Source: Methylorubrum sp. B1-46 (GTDB lineage: Bacteria; Pseudomonadota; Alphaproteobacteria; Rhizobiales; Beijerinckiaceae). From it: 64,000 nt of DNA. The stretch is taken from NCBI RefSeq assembly GCF_021117295.1, contig NZ_CP088247.1, positions 2,061,001 through 2,125,000 on the forward strand, in the 5' to 3' direction. The notes beneath the pieces were generated by a model, which saw nothing but the letters and a program-made list of their open reading frames with translations, was not told where the DNA came from and searched no databases. The translations under genes and the position numbers were made by a program. Numbering within the stretch: position 1 is the first letter of the stretch; every line of letters begins with the position of its first letter. Below, one piece after another: positions 53,084 through 62,416 of this stretch.

Positions 53084-56000
53084 GGCAAGATCTCTTTGAT
53101 GTCCGCGACGTTCTTCTCGACGAGTTCGTTGAACGGCGCCAGCGTGGCGGCGTCGAGGTCGCCGACATGCTTCGAGGCGAGGGTCAGGGTCACGCCCGCC
53201 GCCTCGTCGACCGGTGTCGCCACCGCCTGGATCAGGGTTTCGGTGAGTTCGTTCACCGTGAGCCCCGAGGAGATGCCGGCCGGCGGCGCGTCGAGGGCGA
53301 AGCGCTCCTGCAGGCTCGCTCCCAGCTCGACGCCCATCAGCGAATCGAGGCCGATCTCGGAGAGCTGGCGCACGCGGCTGATGTCGTCCTTCGGCAGGCG
53401 CAGGATGCGGGCGATGTCCTCGACGATGGCGTCGGACACGGTCTTGCGGACCGAATCGATGTCCTGGGATCGCAGCAATGCACCGATATTGATCGCGGCC
53501 ACCGTGCCGGACTCGGCCTGCTGATCGCCGCCGAGGCTGGCGTAGCTCGGTGAGCGGAGCGTCGCGAGGCGCTCGCGCGCCTTGCCCCAATGCATCGCGG
53601 CGATCGCGACCACGCCCTCGTCGCTCGCCGTGCCCTGGACCTCCAGCGATTCGGCCATCAGGTCGAGGCAGAGGCGGGCGTCCATCGGCGTCACGCCGAC
53701 ACGGGAAGCGAGCGTCTCCATTACCGCCTTGTTGCGGGCGAGCACGCCGACATCGCCGATGGCGCCCCAGGCGACCGCGAGCGCCGGCAGGCCGAGACGG
53801 CGGCGCTGGCGGGCGAGCCCTTCCATGAAGCCGTTGGCGGCGACGTACGACCCCTGTCCGGGATTGCCGATGAAGGTCGTGGCCGAGGAGAACAGCACGA
53901 AGTAGTCGAGCTTGCGTCCACGCGTGGCGGCATCGAGATGCTGCGCCCCGATCACCTTCGGCGCAATCACCGCTTCCAGGGTCTCCGGCTCGATCGCGTT
54001 GATCAGGCCGTCCTGCAGCACCATGGCGCCGTGGATTACGCCCGCGAGCTTGCTGCCCGCGGTCTCGATGCCGTCGATCAGCTTCTCGACCGCCCGGCGA
54101 CTGGTGATGTCGCAGGCCCTGGTCTCGATGCTCACGCCGCGCGCGGCGAGTTCGGCGATGACCGCACGACCCTCCTCGTTCGGCTTGCCCGAACGACCGA
54201 CGAGCACGATGCGTTTCGCGCCGCGATCGGCCAGCCAGCGCGCCGCCTCGATGCCGAAGCCGCCAAGACCGCCGGTGACGAGGTGGACGCCCTTCTCGGA
54301 GACCGTGAAGGCGTTGCGCCGGACCTGCGCCACGGAGCCGGGTGCGGGCGGCGTGACGACGATCTTACCGACATGCCCCGATTGCTGCATCAGCCGGAAG
54401 GCATCCGAAGTCTCGTCGGCGGCGAAGGGCTGGTAGGGCAGGGGACGCAGGCCCCCTTCGGCGAACAGCGCCATCACTTCGCGGAACATCCGCGCGCCGT
54501 CCTCGCCCTGGTGCTGGAGCACCTGATCGAGATCGACGCCGAAATAGGAGAGGTTCCGGCGGAACGGCCGCAGGCCAATATGGGTGTTGGCGACGTAGTC
54601 GCGCTTGCCCAGTTCGACGAAGCGTCCGAACGGGCGCAGGCAGTTGAGCGAGCGCTCCATCATCTCGCCGAACAGCGAGTTGAGCACCACGTCGACCCCG
54701 TCGCCGGTGATGCGGCGGACATCGTCGACGAAGGCGAGCGAGCGCGAATCGAGCACGTGCTCGGCGCCGAGCGCTTCGACCAGCGCCCGCTTCTCCCGCG
54801 AGCCCGCGGTGGCGATGACCCGCGCGCCCTTCCACTTGGCGATCTGGAGCGCGGCCAGTCCCACGCCGCCCGCGCCGCCATGGACCAGCAGCCACTCGCC
54901 CTTGCGCAGACGGGCGCAGGTCACGAGCGCGTAGTAGGCGGTGAGGAAGGCGACCGGCACGGTCGCCGCCGCGGCCGGGTCAAGCCCCGCCGGCATCGGC
55001 GCGACGACCATCTCCGGCACGACCACGTGGGTGGCGAAGCCGGATTGCGCGAAGGCGACGACCGAATCACCCACGGCGAAGTCCACCACGCCGGCACCGA
55101 TGGCGGTGACGCGGCCGGAGACTTCGAGGCCGAGGCGGGGGCCGGCGAAGCCGTCCTCCAGGATCTCCTCCGGGAGCATCGAGAGCGCCCAGAGCACGTC
55201 GCGGAAGTTGAGGCCGGTGGCGGCCACAGCGATCTCGACCTCACCGGGGCCGGGGGCGGCGCGCTCGGCCGGGCCCCAGACCATCTCGTTGAGGCCGCCG
55301 GTGTTGGAGCGCTCCAGCCGCGCGGCCGGAGCCGCCTCGCCGCCCTGGGCGGCCCGGCCGGGATGGAAGCGCACGACGCGGGTGGCGTCGGCATCGAGCA
55401 CGATCTCGGTCTCGTCCGTGCCCGACAGGATCAGGGCGCGCAGCCGCTCGGCCGCGTCCTTCGAGGACAGGGCCGGTGCGAGGTCGATCCGGCGCACGTC
55501 GAGGTTGGCCGCCTCGTTGGCGAGCGTCCGGCTGAAGGCCCAGACGCCGGCCTCGACCGCGGCCGCCTCGCCGCCCGCATCGCGGGTGGCGCCGGGGGCG
55601 ACCACCCAAAGGCGGGTCTGACGGCTGCCGAGATGCTCGGCGCAGCGCTTCAGGCTGAGGCAGCGGTCGCGCAGACGCTTCGCCGCCTCGCCCTCGCCGG
55701 CGAAGGCACCAGCCAGGAACACCACGGTGTCGGGCGTCTCGCGCTCCAGTTCGAGCAGCGACTGCTCGGAATCGAGGATGATCGAGACGTGGACGCCGCT
55801 CGCCACCAGCAGGGTCGCCAGGGACGAGGCGGTCTCGGCGCCGAACTCGTCGTCGGAGCCGACGACGAAGGCGAAGCTCTGGCCGTGGCCGAGGGCCGGA
55901 CGGACCGGGGCCTCGGCCACCAGCAGCAGGTCGTCGCCGTTGGCCGAGATGGCGCGGTCGGCCGAGACCCGCACGAGGCCCGAGGCGCTCAAGGTGCGCT

Positions 56001-59000
56001 GCCAGCCCGTCACGTCGTCGAGGCGCGAGACCGGCATGCCGGCGGCCGCCTGCTCGAACCAGTCCGGCGCGAGGCCGAAGACGAGGTCGCGGAACAGCGA
56101 GGCGCCGGGCTCGACCGCGACCAGCAGCCCGCCCGAGGCGAGCGCCGCGGCGAGCTGGCCCGGAAGGGCCTTGTCCGAGCGGTGGAGCACGTCGCTGGCG
56201 AGAACGAGGTCGAAGGACGCGGCCGGCAGGGCGTCGGCGGCTTCGGACACCGCGACCGAGCCGGGCAGGCCGAGGCGGGCCCGCTCGGCCAGCCGCCGGT
56301 CGGTTTCCAGCACGGTCAGGCGGGCGTCAGACGCACGGGCGAGCGTGGCGGCGCGGGCCGAGAGCGGGCCGAAGCCGACCTGAAGGATGCGGAGCGCCCG
56401 ATCCGACGGCAGGCGCTCTTTCGCCTCCGCCACGATCGTGGCGACGACCTCGGCGGCGGCGCGCGCCGTGGCGCCGCGCAGGTGGAAGGCGTCGAGCGCG
56501 GCCGGCGGCAGGCTCGCCGCGGTGACGGCCTCGCCCGCTACGATCCGTCCGACCAGCGCGGTGGTGTCGGCCAGCAGCACCAGCTCGGCAGCCAGTTCCG
56601 GATGGTCGGCCGCGATCCAGCGCATGGTCTCTTCGGGCGCCGGCAGGGTCACGTCGCGGCGCAGGCGCCAGACACCCTTGTCGAGCGTCGCAAGGCCGCT
56701 GCTTTCCAGGGCGTAGAGGGCGTTGGTGGCCCACGGATGCAGGGCCTCGGGCAGGCGGCCGTCGAGCACGACCTTGCCCTTCTCGGAGAGGCCCTCGGCC
56801 AACCGATAGGCGAGGGCGGTGGCCCAACCCTCCAGAAGCAGATGGCCCGGTCCGAGATCGGCCGTGTCCGGCGCGGTCACGGCGGCGAGGCTCGGGCGCA
56901 GGCGCTCGGCCACGCTCGGACGGCGCTCCAGCGGCAGGGCGGTCGGCTCGGTGGCGCGCTCGACCCCTTGGGTGATGGCGTAGGCGTCGAGGTCGCTGCC
57001 GCCCTTGGCGCGCAGGGCCTGGAAGCGGCCCTCGCGGATCGTGGCGATCACCGCGCCCTCGGCATCCGTCAGGGTGAAATCGGCCAGGATCGAGCGCTCG
57101 TTGCAGCGCCGGGTGCGGATCTCGGCGCGGGCGATCGCGGCGCCGGGGCGCAGCAGGCGCACCTCGCCGAAGCGCACCGGCACGTAGGCCTTGGTGGCTC
57201 CTTCGCCCATCAGCTCGGCGAAGAGCAGGATCAGGCCGTGGAAGCAGGAATCGAGACGCGCGGGCACGAGGCCGTAGCGCTCGTCCGCCTCGGCCGGGAT
57301 CAGTTCGGAGACGATGGTGGTCTCGTCGATGCGGGCCGAGGCCGCGACCTGGCGGAAGTTCTCGCCGAAGCCGAGGCCGGAGGCGAGCGCCCGGCGGTAG
57401 AGTCCCTCGCCGGAAATCGCGTGCTCGGCCGGCACCGCGAGGTCGCGGCGGGCGGGTGCCGGGAAATCGCCCTCGATGATCTTGGCCGAGGCGTGGAGCT
57501 GCCACGGCGTCGGGGTCAGGCGGGGGCGGCTGAGGATCTGAATCTGGTTGCCGGAGCCGGACAGGCGCACCAGCACCTCGCGCAGGGAATCCTCGGCGAA
57601 GACCATCGGCGAGAGGATTTCGACGTCGGCGAGGGTCACCGCGTCCGTGCGCAGCGCCTGACGCGCAACGTGCAGCGCCATCTCGACAAAGGCGGCGCCG
57701 GGCAGGATCACCTGACCGTCGATGCGGTGGTCGTCGAGTTCGGGCACCAGGGCCGCGTCGAGATGGCCGTGCCATTCGAGGCCGTCGGGCGCCAGCCGGT
57801 TGCCGGCGAGCGGGTGGTAGGGCCGCGGCGCGGCGCCGGCGCCCTCGGTCGTCTCGGCGAGGCGGAACGGGCGGCGCTGCCAGGGGTAGAGCGGCAGGGC
57901 GACGATGCCGGCCGGATCAGCACCGAACAGGCGCGTCTCATCGACGGCCGCACCGGCGACGAGGGCGGCGGCCACCGCCTTGGCGATCGGATCGCCGCCG
58001 GCGGGCTTGCGGTGCATCACGCCGACCGAGGCGACCTCGATGGCGAGCGGTTCGATGGCGTCGCCGATATGCGGCAGCAGGGTCGCGCGCGGGCCGACCT
58101 CGACGAAGACGCGAGCGCCCTGGCGGGTCGCCTCCTGCAGTGCCTCGCAGAAGCGCACCGGCTCGCGGATGTTGCGCCACCAGTAGCCGGCGCCGAACTG
58201 GGCGCCGGGCAGCACCGTGCCGGTCACGGTCGAGACCATGGCGGTGTGGCCGGCCGAGGCCTTGAGCCCGTCGAGGTCGCGCAGCAGCGGACGCTCGGTC
58301 GGATCCATCAGGCGGCCGTGGAAGGGGTATTCGAGATCGAGCTTGCGCCCGCGGCGGCGCTTGCGCGCCAGCGCCTTCATCGCCGCCTCGATGTCGGCCT
58401 CGGGGCCGGCGACCGTGATCGCCTTGGGGCTGTTGTAGGCGGCGATGTCGAGGGTGGGATAGTCGGCGAGGAACGCCTCCATCTCCTCGACCGGCCCGAG
58501 CAGCACCGCCATGGTGCCGAAGCCGCGGGTCGATTCCTGGTGCTTGCTGCGGAAGAAGATGACCCGCACCGCCTGTTCCAGGCTGAGGATGCCGGCGGCT
58601 TCCGCCGCGGCGATCTCGCCGACGCTGTGGCCGAGGACGTAGCGGGGCGCGAGGCCCTTGGCGCGGAGCGCCGCGGTCGAGGCGCTCTGGATCGCGAAGA
58701 TCAGCGGCTGCGAGACGCGGGTGAGGGAGAGGCGCGCCTCGAGATCCTCGGCGAACATCGCCTCCTTCAGCGACCAGCCGGACAGCTTCTCGAAGAGCGT
58801 GTCGGTCTGATCGAAGCGGGCGCGGAAGGTCGCGCTCTCCTCGTAGGCCTCGCGGCCCATGCCGACCCACTGGCTGCCGTTGCCGGAATAGACGAAGGCG
58901 ACCTCGGCCTGGCGCTCGACCGCCGTGCCGACGACGGCCGCCTCGGTATCCTCACCCTCGGCCAGCGCCCGCAGGGCGGCGGGCACATCGGTGCCGGGAG

Positions 59001-60483
59001 CGATCGGCAGGGCGAGGCGCGTCGACAGGCGTTCGCGGCGGTGGAACGCGGCGGCCGCGACGCGGGCGGCGTCGTCCGGCGCGGCACCGTCGAGGCGGGC
59101 AGCGTAGTCGAGGGCGAGATCGTTGAGGGCGGCGCGGCTCTGGGCCGAGAGCAGCAGGATCTCGGGCGCACGGCCCGCCTCGTCGTTCGCGGCGACGGGG
59201 GCCGGGTCGGTCAGCACGACGTGGGCGTTGGTACCGCCGAAGCCGAACGAGTTCACGCCGGCGAAGCGTTCGGCCTTGGTGCGGGCGAGCGCCAGCGGCG
59301 CGCGGTTGACCGCGAGCTTCAGCACCTCGAACGGGATCTCGGGGTTCAGTTCGGGAGCGTGCAGCGAGGGCGGCAGCAGGTCGTTCTCGAGCGCGAGGCT
59401 CGCCTTGAGCAGGCCGGCGAGGCCCGAGGTCGGCTCGGTATGGCCGATATTGGTCTTGATCGAGCCGATCGGCAGCGGCTCGCGCCGCGGCTTGCCGAGC
59501 TTGGAACCGATGGCACTGGCCTCGATCGGGTCGCCGACCGGGGTGCCGGTGCCGTGCGCTTCGACGAAGGCGATTTTGTCGAGGTCGATCTCCGCCTCGC
59601 GGTAGACCTGCTCCAGCAGTGCCCCTTGCGCGTGACCGGAGGGCAGCGAGATGCCGGTGGTGCGCCCGTCCGAGTTGACGCCGCTCGCCGCGATCACGCC
59701 GCGCACGGTCCGGCCGCTTCGGGCGGCGGCCTCTGCCGATTGCAGGAGCAGCACGACGCCGCCCTCAGCGCGCACGTAGCCGTCGGCAGTGGACGAGAAC
59801 GCCTGGCACAGGCCGGTGCGCGAGAGCATCTGCGCGTTGGAGAAGGAGATGAAGTTGAACGGGCTCGCCAGGATGTTGGCGCCGGCCACCACCGCGGTGT
59901 CGACCTGACCCGCCTCGATCGCCGCGATCGCGGCGTTGAGCGCGACCAGCGAGGATGAGCAGGCGGTGTCGAGGGTGAAGCTCGGGCCCTTCAGGTCGTA
60001 GATGTAGGAGATGCGGTTCGAGATGATCGAGAGCGTGTTGCCGGTCGCCGCGTAGGCGTCGCCCGAGGACGGGTCGAGGATGCGCAGGTTGCCGTAATCC
60101 AGGGCCGAGGCGCCGACGAACACGCCGATATGGCTGCCGGCCACCGCGGAGGGGCGCAGGCCCGCATCCTCGAACGCCTCCCAGGTCAGTTCCAGCAGCA
60201 TGCGCTGCTGCGGGTCCATCTGCTCGGCCTCGCGCGGCGAGATGCCGAACACGCCCGGATCGAACGACCAGATGTCGTCGAGCACGCCAGCGGCCCAGGT
60301 GTAGCTCTTGCCGCGCTCCTGCGCCCGCGGATGGCCGAAGGCCTGAAGCGACCAACGGTCCTCGGGGATGCGCGAGACGGCACAGCGCCCTTCCGTGAGA
60401 AGCTGCCACAGCCCCTCGACGTTCTGAGCCCCGGGCAGACGGCAGGCGCGGCCGACGATCGCGATGTTCTTGCGGTTTGTCAC
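53080..60483 (-). CDS. Single-module highly reducing type I polyketide synthase
   Basis: 2467 residues, GTG start at 60481-60483 (MTNRKNIAIVGRACRLPG; upstream frame is not conserved). Domains in order: KS ~5-430 (Cys175 DTACSSSL, His310, His348); AT ~530-860 (Ser620 GHSVGE; YPFH at ~719-722 suggests malonyl-CoA); DH ~890-1200 (His919 in HRIDGQVILP; Asp1077 in LDSCFHG); methyltransferase-like ~1370-1560 with a degenerate SAM motif VGFGPLSARAATL, probably inactive; ER ~1720-2040 (HGGAGGVGLAALQIA); KR ~2060-2290 (GGLGGFGIE; Ser/Tyr2213/Asn in GSYVAANGF); ACP ~2340-2410 (Ser2381 in GLDSLMG). No thioesterase. Iterative or single-extension use cannot be told. Overlaps the oxoamine synthase. Confidence 0.93.
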   Translation of the reverse strand: MTNRKNIAIVGRACRLPGAQNVEGLWQLLTEGRCAVSRIPEDRWSLQAFGHPRAQERGKSYTWAAGVLDDIWSFDPGVFGISPREAEQMDPQQRMLLELTWEAFEDAGLRPSAVAGSHIGVFVGASALDYGNLRILDPSSGDAYAATGNTLSIISNRISYIYDLKGPSFTLDTACSSSLVALNAAIAAIEAGQVDTAVVAGANILASPFNFISFSNAQMLSRTGLCQAFSSTADGYVRAEGGVVLLLQSAEAAARSGRTVRGVIAASGVNSDGRTTGISLPSGHAQGALLEQVYREAEIDLDKIAFVEAHGTGTPVGDPIEASAIGSKLGKPRREPLPIGSIKTNIGHTEPTSGLAGLLKASLALENDLLPPSLHAPELNPEIPFEVLKLAVNRAPLALARTKAERFAGVNSFGFGGTNAHVVLTDPAPVAANDEAGRAPEILLLSAQSRAALNDLALDYAARLDGAAPDDAARVAAAAFHRRERLSTRLALPIAPGTDVPAALRALAEGEDTEAAVVGTAVERQAEVAFVYSGNGSQWVGMGREAYEESATFRARFDQTDTLFEKLSGWSLKEAMFAEDLEARLSLTRVSQPLIFAIQSASTAALRAKGLAPRYVLGHSVGEIAAAEAAGILSLEQAVRVIFFRSKHQESTRGFGTMAVLLGPVEEMEAFLADYPTLDIAAYNSPKAITVAGPEADIEAAMKALARKRRRGRKLDLEYPFHGRLMDPTERPLLRDLDGLKASAGHTAMVSTVTGTVLPGAQFGAGYWWRNIREPVRFCEALQEATRQGARVFVEVGPRATLLPHIGDAIEPLAIEVASVGVMHRKPAGGDPIAKAVAAALVAGAAVDETRLFGADPAGIVALPLYPWQRRPFRLAETTEGAGAAPRPYHPLAGNRLAPDGLEWHGHLDAALVPELDDHRIDGQVILPGAAFVEMALHVARQALRTDAVTLADVEILSPMVFAEDSLREVLVRLSGSGNQIQILSRPRLTPTPWQLHASAKIIEGDFPAPARRDLAVPAEHAISGEGLYRRALASGLGFGENFRQVAASARIDETTIVSELIPAEADERYGLVPARLDSCFHGLILLFAELMGEGATKAYVPVRFGEVRLLRPGAAIARAEIRTRRCNERSILADFTLTDAEGAVIATIREGRFQALRAKGGSDLDAYAITQGVERATEPTALPLERRPSVAERLRPSLAAVTAPDTADLGPGHLLLEGWATALAYRLAEGLSEKGKVVLDGRLPEALHPWATNALYALESSGLATLDKGVWRLRRDVTLPAPEETMRWIAADHPELAAELVLLADTTALVGRIVAGEAVTAASLPPAALDAFHLRGATARAAAEVVATIVAEAKERLPSDRALRILQVGFGPLSARAATLARASDARLTVLETDRRLAERARLGLPGSVAVSEAADALPAASFDLVLASDVLHRSDKALPGQLAAALASGGLLVAVEPGASLFRDLVFGLAPDWFEQAAAGMPVSRLDDVTGWQRTLSASGLVRVSADRAISANGDDLLLVAEAPVRPALGHGQSFAFVVGSDDEFGAETASSLATLLVASGVHVSIILDSEQSLLELERETPDTVVFLAGAFAGEGEAAKRLRDRCLSLKRCAEHLGSRQTRLWVVAPGATRDAGGEAAAVEAGVWAFSRTLANEAANLDVRRIDLAPALSSKDAAERLRALILSGTDETEIVLDADATRVVRFHPGRAAQGGEAAPAARLERSNTGGLNEMVWGPAERAAPGPGEVEIAVAATGLNFRDVLWALSMLPEEILEDGFAGPRLGLEVSGRVTAIGAGVVDFAVGDSVVAFAQSGFATHVVVPEMVVAPMPAGLDPAAAATVPVAFLTAYYALVTCARLRKGEWLLVHGGAGGVGLAALQIAKWKGARVIATAGSREKRALVEALGAEHVLDSRSLAFVDDVRRITGDGVDVVLNSLFGEMMERSLNCLRPFGRFVELGKRDYVANTHIGLRPFRRNLSYFGVDLDQVLQHQGEDGARMFREVMALFAEGGLRPLPYQPFAADETSDAFRLMQQSGHVGKIVVTPPAPGSVAQVRRNAFTVSEKGVHLVTGGLGGFGIEAARWLADRGAKRIVLVGRSGKPNEEGRAVIAELAARGVSIETRACDITSRRAVEKLIDGIETAGSKLAGVIHGAMVLQDGLINAIEPETLEAVIAPKVIGAQHLDAATRGRKLDYFVLFSSATTFIGNPGQGSYVAANGFMEGLARQRRRLGLPALAVAWGAIGDVGVLARNKAVMETLASRVGVTPMDARLCLDLMAESLEVQGTASDEGVVAIAAMHWGKARERLATLRSPSYASLGGDQQAESGTVAAINIGALLRSQDIDSVRKTVSDAIVEDIARILRLPKDDISRVRQLSEIGLDSLMGVELGASLQERFALDAPPAGISSGLTVNELTETLIQAVATPVDEAAGVTLTLASKHVGDLDAATLAPFNELVEKNVADIKEILP

Positions 60484-61002
60484 GTCGATCCGTTTACGCT
60501 CGTGAAGCAGGGACCGGGGGTCCGTTCGGCGTGGGCCTATCGCCCGCACCGCGAATGTCTCGTGAAACCTCGGCTTTTCTCCGGCGCCCTGTGGAGGGTG
60601 GCCGACGACCGCAGGTTTTAAGAGGCACTCTTAATCTGACCGACAGGACCGTCCAACCCGCTTGGCTGCAACCTCTCCCTTAATCCAGAGAGATTGGGAG
60701 ATTGTGTGGCACGTATTCATCAGTGGATCGCTGGTGGCCGAAAAGCGGCAAGATGCCGAAAACAACAAATATCAGTCGTGGCAATTGGGGTAAGTTCGAA
60801 ACTTGCCACCATTTCGCCTTGAGAGTGGTGAGGGTGTCGCGAATATTGAGTTAGGTTCAGAAAAATCTTTTTCGCTTTTCGCATGTGGTCGATTTTGGTC
60901 GGAGCTGTCGCGTTGCTGCGCTTGCAAGTTGCAACGCGCCGACTCAACAGATGAGGTGACTATGAAAAGGGCATCGCACAGATGTCGGGCCGGAGGCTGC
61001 CA
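60484..61002. other. AT-richer intergenic region upstream of the PKS
   Basis: 519 bp with no supported gene; frames here (for example minus 60720-60947) lack ribosome sites and protein-like sequence. AT content rises around 60620-60960, with runs like AAAATCTTTTTCGC. It probably holds the promoter for the PKS/oxoamine synthase operon (minus strand) and the end of the ugd gene (stop at 61003). I see no known regulator box. Confidence 0.45.
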
Positions 61003-62307
61003 TCAGGCAATCCCGATGCCGAAATAGGCGAAGCCGTGTCGTTCGACCTCCGCAGGCGCGTAGACATTGCGCAGATCGACGAGGACGGGGGCGGCCATCA
61101 GCCCCTTCAGCCGGGCCAGATCGAGCGCCCGGAAGGCGTTCCACTCGGTGACGATCACCAGCGCGTCCGCCCCTTCCGCGCAGGCATAGGCATCCTCGGC
61201 ATACGCCACGCCCTGCAGAAGCGGCCGCGCCTGCTCCATGCCTTCCGGATCGTAGGCCACGATCCGCGCTCCCGCATCCTGCAATCCAGCGATGATCGAC
61301 AGCGAGGGCGCGTCGCGCATGTCGTCGGTGTTCGGCTTGAACGTCAGGCCGAGCAAAGCCACCCGCTTGCCCCGCACCGAGCCGCCGCAGGCCGCGATCA
61401 CCTTGCGCGCCATCGCCCGCTTGCGCTGGTCGTTGACCGCCACCACCGTCTCGACGATCCGCACCGGCGTGCCGTAATCCTGCGCCGTCTTCACCAGCGC
61501 CAGCGTGTCCTTCGGAAAGCAGGAGCCGCCATAGCCCGGCCCGGCATGCAGGAACTTCGAGCCGATGCGATTGTCGAGGCCGATGCCGCGGGCGACCTCC
61601 TGCACGTTGGCGCCGACCTGCTCGCAGAGATCCGCGATTTCGTTGATGAAGGTGATCTTGGTGGCCAGGAACGCATTGGCGGCGTACTTGGTGAGCTCGG
61701 CCGTGCGGCGTCCGGTGAGCAGGATCGGCGCGGCGTTGAGGTAGAGCGGGCGGTAGACCTCCTGCATGACGGCGGCGGCGCGGGCATCCTCGGCGCCGAT
61801 GACGATGCGGTCGGGCCGCTTGAAGTCGTCGATGGCCGCGCCCTCGCGCAGGAATTCGGGGTTGGAGGCGACGCCGACATCGAGGTCGGGGCGGGTCTCG
61901 CGCAGGATGCGCTCGACCTCGTCGCCGGTGCCGACGGGGACGGTCGATTTGGTGACGACCACGGCGTAGCCGGTGAGCGCCTCGGCGATCTCGCGCGCTG
62001 CGGCGTAGACGTAGGAGAGGTCGGCAAAGCCGTCGCCGCGGCGCGACGGGGTGCCGACCGCGATGAACACGGCTTGCGCCTGTGACACGGCGGGCTTGAG
62101 GTCGGTGGAGAAGGAGAGGCGTTTGGCCCGCACGTTCTCGGCGACGAGGGCGTCGAGGCCGGGCTCGTAGATCGGCATGCGGCCCTGGTTGAGGGCTTCG
62201 ATCTTATCGGGATCCTTGTCGATGCAGACGACCTCGTGGCCGAAATCGGCGAGGCAGGCACCCGAGACGAGGCCGACATAGCCCGAGCCAATCATCGCGA
62301 TGCGCAT
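61003..62307 (-). CDS. ugd: UDP-glucose 6-dehydrogenase
   Basis: 434 residues. NAD-binding MRIAMIGSGYVGLVSG with ACLADFGHEVVCIDKD; catalytic Cys in GPGYGGSCFPKDTLAL; NAD-domain and C-terminal UDP-binding domains (GLTFKPNTDDMRDAPSL; DALVIVTEWNAFRALDL). Oxidises UDP-glucose to UDP-glucuronate for exopolysaccharide or lipid A/capsule. Start ATG 62305-62307 gives the canonical N-terminus, with GGAG upstream; the frame upstream is not conserved. Its product could feed the polysaccharide genes at 16511-22820, though they are far away. The GT2 upstream is separated by 110 bp. Confidence 0.94.
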   Translation of the reverse strand: MRIAMIGSGYVGLVSGACLADFGHEVVCIDKDPDKIEALNQGRMPIYEPGLDALVAENVRAKRLSFSTDLKPAVSQAQAVFIAVGTPSRRGDGFADLSYVYAAAREIAEALTGYAVVVTKSTVPVGTGDEVERILRETRPDLDVGVASNPEFLREGAAIDDFKRPDRIVIGAEDARAAAVMQEVYRPLYLNAAPILLTGRRTAELTKYAANAFLATKITFINEIADLCEQVGANVQEVARGIGLDNRIGSKFLHAGPGYGGSCFPKDTLALVKTAQDYGTPVRIVETVVAVNDQRKRAMARKVIAACGGSVRGKRVALLGLTFKPNTDDMRDAPSLSIIAGLQDAGARIVAYDPEGMEQARPLLQGVAYAEDAYACAEGADALVIVTEWNAFRALDLARLKGLMAAPVLVDLRNVYAPAEVERHGFAYFGIGIA

Positions 62308-62416
62308 CGATGTCTCCGCCGGGGCGGCCGGAATGCATCCGGCGTGTTGCAGTGCGGTGTGTAGCCCGGTTCGGAGCCGGCGCAAACCGTCGCCAACGCA
62401 ACGGGTCCGCAGCGGC

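Noticed and set aside
53590..59958. A 2122-codon open frame on the plus strand
   Set aside because: Entirely antisense to the polyketide synthase, low-complexity Arg/Gly/Asp/Ala composition, no ribosome site; an artefact of high-GC coding.
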